Shown here: positions 21,780-34,600 of the stretch, piece by piece | How the letters are laid out: each line of letters starts with the position of its first letter | Numbering within the stretch: the stretch's first letter is position 1 | Source of the DNA: Sanghuangporus weigelae | Taxonomy: Eukaryota; Basidiomycota; Agaricomycetes; Hymenochaetales; Hymenochaetaceae | Direction of reading: 5' to 3' | DNA: 64,000 nt | Assembly (NCBI GenBank): GCA_033182465.1 | Contig: CP137318.1 | Span: forward strand, 3,782,001 to 3,846,000 | Position numbers and translations under genes: made by a program | Notes under the pieces: generated by a model | Told to the model about the DNA's origin: nothing | Seen by the model: the letters and a program-made list of their open reading frames with translations, nothing else | The model's database searches: none

Positions 21780-21797
21780 ATATGGGCCAATCATATA

Positions 21798-22881
21798 CAG
21801 CTAGTTGCAAAATTGTTGGCAATCACGTGATTTCACCACTTTTCTCGCCATAAGAGCCTCAAAACACAGATAAAATCATATCTCACCCAAATCTCAACCG
21901 TTTCACATCATCTAAGTTGATAAATTCATCTTTTTGAATGGGCTTTCATTTCAAAAAAATAATCGAGAAAATAGAGCAAAAAATGAACCCAAAATGGCGA
22001 AAATATCGTTTTTTGCCTCTTCCTTGCATGTGCATTTTTTTCTGTGATCCCTGCTGGTCCAGCACCTCCCCAAAGCTATCTAGAATGATAATATGATTAT
22101 AAAATGAATTTACAGACTGAGTTTGAGTTGAATTGTGTACCAGAATATGCTGCTTTGAGGCATGCCTGAATCACTCAAAACTCATCATTTCCCCCTAGCC
22201 TCCCAGGCTCCAGGAAAAATTCTTACAGGCCAGATTCATGCATGTAAATTCATTTTATATATAATAGACTAGGTTTGTGTACTAGCTAAGGCCTCAGCAT
22301 CCACTGGTGAGCTGGGCTGAACAAGTGATTCTGGTTGTATGCATCATTTTAGACAGCATCTTCCCAGCTCACCAGTGGATGCTGAGGACCTAGCTAGCAC
22401 ATAAACCTAGTCTATTATATCTAAAATGAATTTACATGCATGAATCTGGCCTGTAAGAATTTTTCCTGGAGCCTGGGAGGCTAGGGGGAAATGATGAGTT
22501 TTGAGTAATTCAGGCATGGCTCAAAGCAGCACATTCTGGTACACAATTCAACTCAAACTCAGTCTGTAAATTCATTTTATAATCATATTATCATTCTGGA
22601 TAGCTTTGGGGAGGTGCTGGACCAGCAGGGATCACAGAAAAAATTGAACATGCAAGGAAGAGGCAAAACTCGATATTTTCGCCATTTTAGGGTCCTTTTT
22701 TGCTCTATTTTCTCTATAGTTTTTTTTAAGCGAAAGCCCTTTCGAAAAGATGAATTTAGTAACTTAGATGATGTGAAACTGTTGATATTTGGGTGAGATA
22801 TGATTTTATCTGTGTTTTGAGGCTCTCATGGCGAGAAAAGTGGTGAAATCACTTGATTGCCAACAATTTTGCAACTAGCTG
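21798..22881. mobile_element. Foldback MITE, copy 3 (1084 bp)
   Basis: Same ends and length as copy 1, with TA at 21796-21797 and 22882-22883. The central loop (about 22310-22370) is in the orientation of copy 2. A 60-codon frame inside it is a by-product of the arm sequence and is not conserved as a gene. Confidence 0.85.
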
Positions 22882-22883
22882 TA

Positions 22884-23329
22884 AAAATCACAAAAATAAT
22901 CTATCCATATGGGCACACTGCTCACTGTTGAAAAATATTGAATTTTTACATGCCTGCAATGTGGTGCTCAGCAAAAGTGAGGTTTGAGACCAGCCGCGAG
23001 ATGGGGGGTGTAAAAACATTCCCACGGTACAGTACTCAACTTCAACTTGCCTCAACTTCAACTTGCACTTGCATGTTGCGATTGAGGGAAATCGCGATCT
23101 CACATCACGCTGGACTCTTAGAAACCGCCTGTGCTAGATTGAGTAGATTTTTGTGATGGCGATTCTTTCCTCATTCTATTTCTCTATAGCTACAAAATTC
23201 TCTGCATTCTGTTCATTCTGCTCATACCGACGCTACCATTCTCAATGCTTTCTGCCGCTTTCTACTGAAATGCTCTCGCACGGAAGGTTTTTCCTGATGA
23301 AGTAATATCCAATGCGTCAAGCTGATCTG
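22884..23329. other. Intergenic, nothing recognised
   Basis: Contains a short direct repeat (two ACTTCAACTTGC units near 23036-23066). No coding or RNA gene seen. It probably holds the 3' flank of the oxidoreductase gene. Confidence 0.4.
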
Positions 23330-25079
23330 CTAACCCCAAAGCTCCTCGATCAGGTCCTCGGCCCGTGCCCTTGTCCATCGTGTTTCGCTTATTCCAAGGC
23401 AATCAGGCAACCAGTCAGTAATCTCGTCCCCGCGATCGAGAATTTGCAAAGCAACTGCACGACCACAAAGGAAGGCATGCGCCATACCCTCTCCACTATA
23501 CCCGGCAGCAAGCCATTCGCCAGGCGACGCAACCTTCGCTCGAAATTTCTCCGCGTCCTTCTCACTCGATATTGAATCCTTGTCACTCAAAGAATATGTG
23601 GGCAATTGACGGCTCGTCAGTTTTGGTGGAATTCGTCCTACCCAAGGGATCCGATCAGAGGAAATACCGATTATTCCACTCCACATCGATTTGACACGAC
23701 CTTCGAACCAGACCTGGCGCTTTCCATGGTCAGGACTCGAAGGTGGTACCACCTCGCTCCCCCAATTATTGCCGCCAAACAACATAGGCAAAACACCTCC
23801 GAGGTGTGCTGCCACTCCAGAATTGAACTGTGAATCATCTGAGGTTCCGATCTCACCCAGCCCATCATCGCCGGCTTGAACAAAGCCACCACCAAACATG
23901 AGTTCATGCTCCCCGTCGGGGAGTTGTGTGAGGTAATCATAACCAAGGTGCCTGTCGTAGAATACCCAGCTGCGCTGACCGTCAAGCGATGCTGATGGGA
24001 GAGCATTGCCAGGGCGCTGGGCCGTCATGTTGCCCCGTACACAGAATATCTTCGTCCGCATCTGTGGAAGGAGATGAGAAGCCCAAGCATTAGTAGCATG
24101 TACTACATGGCTAGTGAGCACTGTGCCCCGAGGTGTCTCGACACTGTATAAAGGTCGTCCATCTGGTCCAGTAGTTGTTAGAATTCCAGTACAAGGAGTG
24201 TTAGTTGAGAGATAGAATCGACCGACGTGCTGGTCAACGAGGCGTGCGAGGATACTTGTAACGAAGCGATAGGGATGAACAGCACCTGCCATGCTATAGA
24301 CGACGCCTGTGACTTCGGAGGACAAATGGAATCTCTGATGATAATGTAAGGGTCAGCAACATCTGCCGTCGAGTAGAGCTCGGAACTCACATCAATAGCC
24401 TCTTTGCCTTCGATCCATTCACAGTCCTTCGACTCTTCAGGCATGTCTTCCTTCCACACCCTGAGCTGCTCCTTTGCCTCCTCGAATGCTTCATTCCTGA
24501 AGTACACATCCAGGCTATCCACTTCTCTACAATGGCATTTGTCTAATATGCCTTCCTCCGCAGCGACAGCTAGCATTTCGCGGACATGCTTCAGCCGGAA
24601 ACGAACGAGCATCGCGGCCTGCTCAGGACCATGTTTCTTTTTCAGCATCAAATAGTCATCGTACATGGGTGGCTTGATATGCCCACCATTCCTATATTCC
24701 GATCGATGGTGAGACGACGCAGAACTGACTGGGAAAGGAGGGAGACATACCGTCCGGTAGCGCCTGAGCAAGCTTCCCGAGCCTCAAGCATCAAGACGCT
24801 GAGCTCATCGCCGCCTTCACGAAATAGGGTGCGTGCGGTGCTTGTGCCCGTTATTCCAGAACCGATGATGACGACGTCAACGTAGACGGGCAACGCGTCT
24901 GGCACGTGGTTCGCTATCGGAGAAAGTACGTCGTGCCAGAACGAACGCGTCGGGTTGGGTACGGGCAGACCAGGATCGGTACGTATGCGTTGTAGGAGGC
25001 GCTCATAGGACGCAGAGAGCTCAAGTACTTGCCTGACGGCAATGCGCAGGACCTTTACTCTCGACCAGACGGCACCCAT
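23330..25079 (-). CDS. FAD-dependent oxidoreductase (DAO family)
   Basis: Three exons (25079-24751, about 24691-24391, 24334-23330) with introns of 59 and 56 nt close in phase to 544 residues. The dinucleotide-binding motif is VVIIGSGITGTSTARTL near residues 69-85, followed by EAREACSGATGRNGGHIKPP, the usual FAD-contact segment of D-amino-acid-oxidase-fold enzymes. The C-terminal FAD block reads WLAAGYSGEGMAHAFLCGRA. Such enzymes oxidise amines or amino acids with FAD and release peroxide; the substrate cannot be told. No clear signal peptide or peroxisomal tail is seen. It lies tail-first beside the MITE region and head-first toward the F-box gene. Confidence 0.85.
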
Positions 25080-25256
25080 GTTGAGACGAGGGAGATAAGA
25101 CTGGGAAACAAGTATTTGTATTTATACCTTCTCCCCACAACTGTTGGGGAAATACATACGTATATGTATGCCTCGTGCTTTGGAAACTCGTAATATACAT
25201 ACATTCAACCCGTCAGCTGCGCCTTATAATCATGGCTTTGATATTAATATTCTCGA

Positions 25257-26876
25257 TCAATGAACTCGAAACTTCAGAAGCGGCTCTACGTCTATAAGAT
25301 TCAAGCCCTCCGCGACGCATTTCGCAATTACTGGATGCCTTCCGATCTCCTCTTTGGCATTTTTATGTACACAGAGTTCTTTCAACCCAGTGATGTCCAG
25401 TCCGCGGTGTTCAGGAGAGCTCCTACGATCGCGCGCGAAGCGCGAGGAGACCATTGCCGCCAGAATATCGATTGAAAAGTATGCCTCTGCAACATTCAGC
25501 GTCTCAAGACGAGGGCAAAGCAGAGTACTATCAGCCCCACTGTGCCCGCGATGTGATCTAAACGAATGAACATCGGGGATTTTCAGTTCTTGAAGTAAGT
25601 CATCCAACTCTTGGAACCACCCGATCGAGAGTTTCCTAAGCCCTGGTGCCAAAGTCAGACACGCACGCATATCGTCGATGTTCATCGGAACACCGTTGAT
25701 CTCGAGCTCCTCGAGCGGTGGCATATCCGAGCGATGAAGGAATAATGGAATGTGAAGCCAACGGGTGTTGAGCGACCCGGCTCGAGCGTCAAAAGAACTG
25801 ACCTTGAGGCTTCTGAGCGATGGCGTGGAAAGAGAATCGAGAAGCGTGCCGACAGGAGTGCATGTCGAAAACGTAACTATCTCGAGCTGTGTAAGATGAG
25901 CGACTCGCCGCACATTCGTGCCCTGTATACTCTCGACGCCGCGTGCTCTTGAGTTTGTGTGTACTCGAGGGTGGCTGTTGATGACTACCCAACCGTCGCC
26001 ATCCAACTCGTCAGATTCATCCAGGTCAATCTCCTCGTCCAATCCGTCGAACTCGTCTATCTCTGGATCATCCTCTTCCTCACTCGTCCTACAAAGAAGA
26101 TGCACTCTGAGATAGTCCAGATTCGGACAAATGTCGATCCAATCCAGAGCGTGCGATACAGCGGTACAGAATCGAAGCTTGAAGACACGCATATCATTTA
26201 GAACTGGAGTATCGTGAGTACCGACCGCGGACGGCAGCAGTGTAGGGCACGTAAGAATGAGACTACGCAGGCAGGGACAGGTGATGGCAATGTTGTGTAG
26301 GATCCGAGTGTCATCAGGCCCTCCTAATAGCGCAGTAGTCAGCTCCAATTCCTCAAGTAGAGGAGCTGTGGCTAAGACATTTGGTTCCAATGTACCCAAG
26401 GTCGAGAAGAGAGGGCCGAGAACAGTGGCATCTGGAACGTCCAGGACGAGTGAGCGCCATCGCTGAGAGTTCATACAGACTTTTTCAATCAACATTGTAG
26501 TGTCCCTCTCGTACCTGGCATTGACTTCTTCGTTGAGTAGCACGTCGAGCGCATCGTCTATTTGGAGATCCAGCACAATGTCAAGTGGTTGGGTTTCGCC
26601 GGTTCGTTCCAGCCAGAATTCGAAGGCGAGTAACTCCTTAGAAGAATCTGCTCCATGACGACCGAGAACAATTCGACTCCATAGTCGAGGGGTAGAAAGA
26701 ACGAGGTGGCGCCAGAGGGAGCAAACACGAGCGAAAGTGAATGGAGGCAGCAGTTGTGGATGCGTACTGAGGCGAACATAGTCTGTAGGTAGACAACGGG
26801 AGAATATTTCGACAAGGATTTCAAAAGGAAGACCTAGGCTTCCATTTTTAGATGAAGGCTGGCTATCGAAGGACAT
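25257..26876 (-). CDS. F-box protein with leucine-rich repeats
   Basis: Single open frame of 539 residues. The F-box is at about residues 14-65 (LGLPFEILVEIFSRCLP, then FARVCSLWRHLVLSTPRLWS), a form very common in Agaricomycetes. Leucine-rich stretches follow (EELELTTALLGG, CPCLRSLILTCPTLLP, LRKLSIGWFQELDDL), along with a very acidic loop rich in Asp/Glu around residues 270-295. Role by family: substrate receptor of an SCF ubiquitin ligase, F-box to Skp1 and LRR to the target. The target is unknown. These genes are numerous and fast-evolving in this class, and no orthologue can be named. Confidence 0.85.
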   Translation of the reverse strand: MSFDSQPSSKNGSLGLPFEILVEIFSRCLPTDYVRLSTHPQLLPPFTFARVCSLWRHLVLSTPRLWSRIVLGRHGADSSKELLAFEFWLERTGETQPLDIVLDLQIDDALDVLLNEEVNARYERDTTMLIEKVCMNSQRWRSLVLDVPDATVLGPLFSTLGTLEPNVLATAPLLEELELTTALLGGPDDTRILHNIAITCPCLRSLILTCPTLLPSAVGTHDTPVLNDMRVFKLRFCTAVSHALDWIDICPNLDYLRVHLLCRTSEEEDDPEIDEFDGLDEEIDLDESDELDGDGWVVINSHPRVHTNSRARGVESIQGTNVRRVAHLTQLEIVTFSTCTPVGTLLDSLSTPSLRSLKVSSFDARAGSLNTRWLHIPLFLHRSDMPPLEELEINGVPMNIDDMRACLTLAPGLRKLSIGWFQELDDLLQELKIPDVHSFRSHRGHSGADSTLLCPRLETLNVAEAYFSIDILAAMVSSRFARDRRSSPEHRGLDITGLKELCVHKNAKEEIGRHPVIAKCVAEGLNLIDVEPLLKFRVH

Positions 26877-27163
26877 GGAGCGGGATTAGTTCCGGTCATC
26901 TGCTTCGCCATATGATTTAGATAAAAGCCGCCACTGCTTTCGAGCAAAGTATAGGATAGCAAACTTTATCTGCCGAGCGTGTCACCTTTTGCTTTGCTCC
27001 CATTGGATGTAGTATCAGAATGCAGAGGTTCGCAGCAAAGTATGCATTGACCAGGTACAAACGTTGGGGACATTGAAAGGTTCATGAACAATCAGAGAAC
27101 GGACCATTTCTAACAAGGAAGCATGCCTACAAACACATGAAATCGAGAATGTCAAGACACCGG

Positions 27164-27995
27164 TCATACCCGGTCCTCCGCTAGCTCCTGAGCTTCTATC
27201 GCTACTTCGTCCCCTTCGAAAGGTGTATCGCTCATTCTTTTCTCTTTTGGAACCTGTGGTCCGATAGGAGCAGGAGGCGAAGCCGGCTCAAACCAGTACA
27301 CTGGATACCTCCGTTGGATATTATTGATCAAGAGAGCGGATACGAGTATGAGTGAACTGGAAAGCAGGATGACGGGTAGGTAATACCAACCGATGGCAAC
27401 GACGTCGTCATTGACAGCGGCCAGAAGAGCAGTCGCGCCGGCGGGTGGATGAGTAGTAGCTGACATCTGCATTACGACTATGGCGATTGATGTCGAGAGC
27501 GAGCCAGCCAGCCAACGGAGGGAGTCGAAATTGGAAGAGAGAAGAAATAGCTTCGTGATGCAAACACCGACGAGAGCGGCAATGAAATGACCACCAACGA
27601 GCGCTCGTGGTTGTGCGAGAGGCGCCTCAATTGCACCATAGCAGAGAACAACGGAAGCGCCCTAATGGGTCAAAAACAATTCATTAGCACGACATACTAG
27701 CATCTAGATTTCCTAAAAATGGGACCGACATAGCTGGCAATGATACTCGGTACATTGCGCTCAATGAAGTAGTGTGCATGCCCGAAGATAGCCTAGGGAG
27801 ATTAGTTCAATCCACAGGCAAAGGAGTGAACAATGTTGATGTGAGACGGACCTGTAGGATGGACAAACCACCAAATGCGCCGATGAAAGACCAGAACCAG
27901 ATGATATAATTTGGTCGAACTGGGGGTGGAGTAGAGCGGTAGCCCAACCAGTGGGAGAGCCAGGATGGAAGGAGTGCAAGACGAGCTTGGGCCAT
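27164..27995 (-). CDS. HPP-family integral membrane protein
   Basis: Exons 27995-27852, 27792-27730 and 27661-27164 close in phase to 234 residues. The diagnostic HPP signature is in THPPAGATALLAAVND near residues 150-165. Four membrane segments can be picked out: IIWFWSFIGAFGGLSIL, ASVVLCYGAIEAPLAQP, HFIAALVGVCITKLFLL and WYYLPVILLSSSLILVSALL. The C-terminal 50 or so residues are hydrophilic and acidic. Members of this family have been linked to nitrite transport in plant plastids and cyanobacteria; the fungal role is not settled. Start chosen at MAQARLALL, the first ATG of the frame. Confidence 0.85.
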
Positions 27996-29314
27996 TGGTC
28001 TTGTGGGTGGTAAAGATGTGCGACTATGAGCACTACAAGTGTGTGTATACTAATCACACGCTGGAAGAAACTATATAAAAGCCACAGATATAGTCAATGT
28101 TGATGCGAGCGCCCTCGAGTCTAGTACTACATGGGTCTAGTCTACGGTCAGGAATAAGCACGCCCCGCAGCCATCGGAGACGAGCAGTCATTGGCAATGC
28201 AACAGTCCGACCTGAGTGCCTTGAGTCTGCGAGCCTCGACTTCAAGTTGGACTCCGATTGTTGAGGTATTGGACATCCGACGAAGACACACATGATGGAT
28301 GACCGTAAAATTTGGGCCGACTCTGCGCGGGGCCGCGGCGCGATCATTCGTCACGGTCACGTTTGTCACTCATCGCTGTCATTCCATTTTCTCTAAGTAC
28401 CTACCTAGGCCTATTATTGAATATCGAACGTCCAGGTCCATCGATATCGGCGCCAAGGATCTGTGAACTCGAGCTCACGACTCAGCTCCGATAACACCGT
28501 GACAGCGACTCCATCTATGAAATATGATGCCCTCTGATGCTTGTACTGCAGATTTTTCTGAGCTCTCACACTCTCGGTCTCGTGCGTGCCTTAGAGTCTC
28601 AGAGACAACAACGGATCAATCTTTTTCACACACCAAGTGCATAGTCATAGACTTCATGAACTAGTAGTGCGAGTGCGATGTCAGCTCCGTTTCGGATTAT
28701 CGCAGCAAGGAATGCCCGGATCACCCTCGTGTCAAATAGCAACGTGGTACACATCTAATTGTTTAACAGGCTCATCGTATTATATCGGTCTATTTATACA
28801 AAACAGTGTCGAAATTGCTACAATTTCGAGCGCATATCCATTTGGTGACTTGATTTGCTTGGCTGTCCTCTTATGGACTATGAAGCTGTTGGAGATATCC
28901 AATGTGGCTTAACGAGCTTCTTCTCTTGTTGAATAATTCTCTTGCCTAGATAGCCTTATGTGGCTCAAATTGACTCGGTGAGATATGAATTTTCAATTTG
29001 AATCATTACTTGATGTGTTGCACCTCTCTCTCAGGCATGCTCCGTCGTATCGCATCAAAACTTCTCATGACAGCGCGATTTCAAACCGAGCGCCCTCGTT
29101 TGTTTGTTTGGAGGGCATGACAGTTCATGATGTTGCTCGTATTGCCTCTCTTTCTCGAATTTTGAAACAGAGTCCAGATCGTCAACAAATTTCTTGTCAG
29201 CAATGTAAACACACTAGCTATGGAATCAAAGGCTTTAAAAAGGTTGGGACTCTGGGTCGATTTCCTTCTCTCACCTCTGACCTGACCTTTCCATCTCGAC
29301 ATAACATACCGCCA
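27996..29314. other. Intergenic, divergent HPP / P450 promoters
   Basis: About 1.3 kb with only short unsupported frames. TATATAAAAG near 28073-28082 on the minus strand has a suitable distance to the HPP start. Nothing else recognised. Confidence 0.4.
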
Positions 29315-31402
29315 ATGATGTCTTCCCATCCGTCTCCATCCGTATCAGCTTGGCCAAAGTTGATCCCTTTTTCCTCATCGTCTTCGCTAGACGTTCCTGA
29401 GATCAAGCTCAACCATGCCATTGTGTTCGTCGGATGCATCGTATTTGCGAGTATGTATCTTCTCCCCAAGGGTTATAACGCGCTCCGCATATTTGGCAGC
29501 AGGCTCTACAATCAGGATGGCTATGCCACGCCAAATGGTCCACTTGGGCTTCCGATAGTTGGTAAATGCTTTGCTGCGAGGAAAACTTCCTTGCTGATCG
29601 GTTATCATTTCAGGATCGTTTCCGTTCCTTTCGCATTATCCTGAGCGCATGCTCGACCACTGGTACAAGAAGTTCGGTCCTCTATACTCACTCTGGCTCG
29701 GAAACCAGCTTTTTGTCATCATTACCGATCCAGGAATCGCTAAAGACTTGTTCGTCACTAGCGGCGCAGTCTTCTCCAGCGTGCGTTGAAATGATTGAAC
29801 GCGGTTATCAATGTCTCACTGCCAAGCCCCATGATTTTTATAGCGGAAGGAGATGTTCATCAAATCTCAGACCGTATTTGCTGGAAGGGGAATAACCGCT
29901 ACTCCGTACAATGACCGCTGGTTAGTACGGCTTTCGTGTACATGTCCGTAGTTGTCAGACACACCCTTCTTACTATAATTCCAGGCGCAAACACCGCAAA
30001 ATCGCAACAACATGGCTTAATCAACGCGCCGTGGACGAGTACACGCACATTCTTGATTATGAGGCGACCGTTCTCCTGAAAGAGCTTCTCCGCGCCGGAA
30101 ATAACCCTATCAACCCACAGCCACACGCAGGACGTTGCTCTTTAAACAACATGCTCACGGTTGTCTTTGGAACACGGACCGAAACTATTAACGATGCTCT
30201 AGTAAAACAAGCTTTGCGTCTATCCCGGGAGTTCATGTAAGTATCAATCCGTGATTTCTGCTGATTTGGAAATTCTAACTCTTTCTAATAAAATTTCAGG
30301 AACTGCACTGGACCTGTCTCGAATCTCGTCGACTTTATCACGCCTTTACAATGGATCGCGACTTCAATGCGCAGCAGAGGTCGAAAGCTGCACCAAGGAC
30401 TCGTCAATACTTATGGCGGTATGATCAAGGACATCGAATCCAGGATCAGCGCCGGAGAAAAAGTGCCGGACTGTCTCGCCAAGACGATGCTCGAGTTGCG
30501 CCACTCCGAGGGCCTCGATGACCTTGACATGGCCATCCTAGCGTCAGCGTTCATGATTGGCGGTGTCGAGACGACCGCTTCGATCATGCAATGGTTCAGT
30601 GCTCTCATTCCTGCATACCCTGAAATTCAGAAGAAGGCACAGGAAGAACTCGATCGAGTTGTCGGCCGGGATCGTCTACCTTCCGTTGAAGACGAAAAGG
30701 ATCTTCCGTACTGCCATGTGCGTCTAGATTACAATTTTGTTCTCGTCAGGCTTGCGCTTATGCAAATCCAGGCAATCATCAAAGAGGTTGAACGCATGCA
30801 CAATCCTTTCTGGCTCGGCACTCCGCACGTTGCCTCCGAGGATTTTGTGTATAAGGGACAATTCATCCCCAAGGATACCGTGCTGGTCCTTAATACCTAC
30901 TCCATGCACCATCATCCTGAGCACCACCCAGGCCCATACAGCTTCAACGTGAGCAAAGATCTTTGTATTCAGGTTAAACGTGCTTTATCATCTCAGGTGA
31001 TGCTGATCGCACCTTTTGTCTTACAGCCGGAAAGGTACACAAACGACGGGACCAACAATACAGAGTCAGCAAATCTTTCTAATCCATATGAGCGTGATCA
31101 CTGGATGTTCGGCGCAGGGTGAGCAAGGGTTTCTTACGACAGTCATGTGTACTTGTTGCTCTTACATTTTGCTCAATTTCATAAAATCTAGCCGCCGTAT
31201 CTGCCCTGGGATGATCGTCGCTGAACGTGAAATTTGGCTCACGATCTCTCGCATGCTCTGGGCCTTCAACATGTATGAGATACCAGGCGAGCCTATCGAC
31301 CTTCATGAATACGATGGTCTGTCTGGACGTTCTCCGGTGCCGTTCAGAATTCGTCTCGAGCCTCGACATTCGAACGTGGCGAAAGTCCTTGGGATGGCGT
31401 AG
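29315..31402 (+). CDS. Cytochrome P450 monooxygenase
   Basis: Eight exons (29315-29561, 29614-29780, 29844-29920, 29985-30236, 30300-30717, 30772-30948, 31027-31118, 31192-31402) close in phase to 546 residues. N-terminal membrane anchor around HAIVFVGCIVFASMYLL, then a proline-rich hinge (PNGPLGLPIVG). Helix C is WRKHRK, the I-helix oxygen motif is GGVETTAS, the K-helix ExxR is EVER, and the haem loop is FGAGRRICPG with the cysteine ligand. All catalytic motifs are intact. Role by family: ER-bound haem-thiolate oxygenase using a P450 reductase. The substrate is unknown; I would not assign a CYP number. There are no biosynthetic neighbours, so this is not evidently a cluster. Confidence 0.9.
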
Positions 31403-31669
31403 ATAAAAACTTCCATCGGATGTGCCTCAATCATAGTTCTTCTCTAAAAAAAGCATCTCACCGTTTACAGGCCATTATGACTCCAGCTCACTGGCGATCC
31501 GAAACAACTTCATTTGAAAGATGGTGGAAAAAGTGCATCTAGTTTACATTGTACGAACCTCTGCAATACATGGGTGGCGGGTACAGGATGATGTAGTATA
31601 GATAGCATGTTCAATAGCAATGCTGGTAATATATCAAGTCTATTGCGAAAATATTATACGAGAGATGCG

Positions 31670-34600
31670 TCACAGCGTCTCCCAACCGCCGCTATCGACA
31701 GTACTTTCGAGTTTACGTGCAATGAGGGTAGGTATCCCGTGATTGAGCCACGTCTTTCGGACTTCTTCCCAGCGGGCGAAGTGCAAGTATTGACGACGAC
31801 CTCGCCTGTTGTCGCGTCAGAAGACCATATACACCGGGAAGTAAAAAGCAAAATACCTCATCGATACATCCATTTCTCCGTGGACGTCGAGATATGGGGC
31901 TTGAACGAATGTACCATTGCCAGCGTATAGATACAGAAGGGAGCAGCGTTTCACTAGGAAGAAGAGTCCAACCGCACCGCCACACCTAAAACAGAAAGTC
32001 AGCCAATGAAACAGTTACGAAATCTCTCCCCGCTTACTCTCGCGTATGAAGATTGCATTCTCCGCGTTCCTTTGTGTCGAACTCTCTGCAACAGTGACTC
32101 TGCATGCAACACACCGCGCCACAAGCAAGACAAATAGCAGCGTCGACAGGCACGGTCTTGCATCTCTTACACATAGTCAACCTGTCCTCCTCACCGAACA
32201 ACGTATCGAGAACGAGTGGAAGCTCCACTATCCGGTAAATCGAACAGAATTCCAAATAGACCCCGCAATTGAGTTGCGACGCAGCGTGTGATTGCCCATA
32301 ATGCGAACACCAGCCAAAAAGCAAAGTTTTGAGCGTGTCGTGATTGGGTAACTCGGCTAGGGGAGGTATGCCGAGTAACTGCAGAAGACGAGAGTATTCA
32401 TTCGTATCCCCAGAGCCACATTCTGGTGCTGGGAACTGTCTGGGAAGCATGGCTCGACAGAGAACAGCCGCTCGACGCAGGAATGGAAGTGTGAAGGAGT
32501 AGAGGAGCTTCTCCATGCGGCCATCTCCGAAGCTATCATAGACTATTTCTGCAGTGTGCTCAATTACAGGTGACTGGCGCACAACAGACATGCAAAACGT
32601 GCGCAGGTCTCCAAACAAGGTCTCGTAGCGGCGATTATGAACCGGAACAGCGTTAGTTGGTCGACACTTATTCAACACGTAGATCATGCCGATCACTATC
32701 CGAGCGAGGCATGCATAATAGAGAGGAATGAGAGCATGGCGCAGCATTTCAGGTGCGACTGCTGCGGTTTCGACGAGAATAGTCAAGGGGTCGCGTAAGA
32801 GCAGAGGATAAGGGAGGGACGTCAGCGAAGTACGACTCCATTCTGGAAGTAATCGCTTCACAATCGCCTGGCGTATCGCGTCCTTTCCTTCGTCGGGCCT
32901 GGTTCTGAAATGAAGTGCGGCGAGCTTCGTTAGATTTGCAATCATCCCTCGAAGTAGCATATAGGTGGATTCCGGTATCCGGTCGACGAGAAGGTTTGAC
33001 ATGTCACCCATACCGCGTTGCGCAATCTCAATCATACCAAGTGTATAACCGACGAGGTCTTCAGGAAGATACAATCCAGCTCCTCGCTCGGTCAATTCGG
33101 GCTCTGGGCGTTCGCGCAAATGCCGTGTTTGTTGCGAGAAACTTTTCGTGACAACGATCAGCGTATCCAGCATTTTGTGCCAATCAGCATTGCCACTTTG
33201 GTCTGATTTTGCATACGGTAAATAACCGGTGTCCTGAGCTGCCCAAAACACGAACTCTCCTGTGCCAGTCTTAGCTTGCAGGGAGTCCAGCTGAGGGTCA
33301 GGCCGAGATTTCAGGATTGTTATACCGACAGACCGTACCCAATCGCTGAACGCTTGGCTATTAAGAGCGGCGGTGGCCGGTAGTGACACAGGCAATACGA
33401 CGTTACCAAGGCTCTTGCATAACGGGCATAGATACTCCTTTCGTGCAATGCTTTCTGGGTGATTTCGTTGTCCCTGAGCACGGTGCCTCTGCTTGATGGA
33501 TACGTTGTACACTTGAAAACAATCAAGATGCATCATATGAGAGCATACAGAGCCGACGAGGCCAAATTTTGTGTAATGGGATGGAAAACCATCGAACAGC
33601 TGGTTATTAGCCTTTTTCTGGGCGTCCCTGAGTTCGGCATCTTCAGGTGGGAAGTGCGTACCAAGGCGAGGTGGAACTGGACGATCCAAGCTCTCTGGAG
33701 TTGATAATGCTTCATTAACATGATATATCTGTCCTTCGGGATGCTTGCGGACAAGTCGACTCGGCTGGATCAAACCTAAAGCACCAAAGCCTTTGGACGA
33801 ATTCAAGTCCTCCTGGCACACAATGCATGTTCCAAAAGACACCGGTCGTTCTTCAGTCCTTCGCTTGCTGCTTTCGTCTTCCTCGTCTTCAAAGTCTTCT
33901 TCGAAGTTCATTGCGAAACTAGACTGCTGTGCCTTCATTTGCTTCATAATTGCCTCTTGCCTCGCCTTCGCTGCGCGCTTCCTAGCTTCTTCAGGGTCAG
34001 CAGGTCCATTAGCCTTGTCAACAACACGGCGTTTCGAATGAACTTCCGGTTGTATATGTTCTTCAAGCCGGTTCAAAATCCAATCGACGCGTGACTTGTG
34101 AGGCTTAAAACCTGGATGATGTTCCAGGGCGCACAGAACGTCCACCAGTCCCTTGTGATTTTCCGGCTTGCATGTAGCAACGAGCTCGGCGAAACACCAT
34201 CCACGTTCAACAATCCCTAACATCACGAGATGCAATGCCTGGTCCAAAATGGGCTCCGATGATGGTGCAGGCTTCTTCGATTTCTCCGAACACAACAGGA
34301 TGTTGCTGATGCAGAAGAACATCACATGCAATAGCACCTTGGAGCCGAAGACGTTCGAAAGGACTTGGTAGGGTCCATGACGTATCCCAATAGGCCTTGG
34401 TACGATGACAGGTTCGGTAGCACCGGTCTTCTTTTTTAGCCTCGTTTTCAAAATCGTCTCGACTTCTTCGCGTTTGTTGCGCGAGTAGTGATAGAAGAAC
34501 GGATTGATTTCATCAAAGCACTCGTCCTTCAATTCATATATGCCGGTATCCATGGTCGACACGGGTGCCCGGAAATTCGCAACTTCACGAAGGACGTGGT

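Noticed and set aside
22614-22796. 60-codon frames inside the MITEs (also near 62600-62782)
   Set aside because: They occur because the arms are repeated; no start context, motif or constraint.
23330-31402. Secondary-metabolite cluster (oxidoreductase plus P450)
   Set aside because: No synthase, terpene cyclase or NRPS/PKS nearby, and the genes between them are an F-box protein and an HPP protein.
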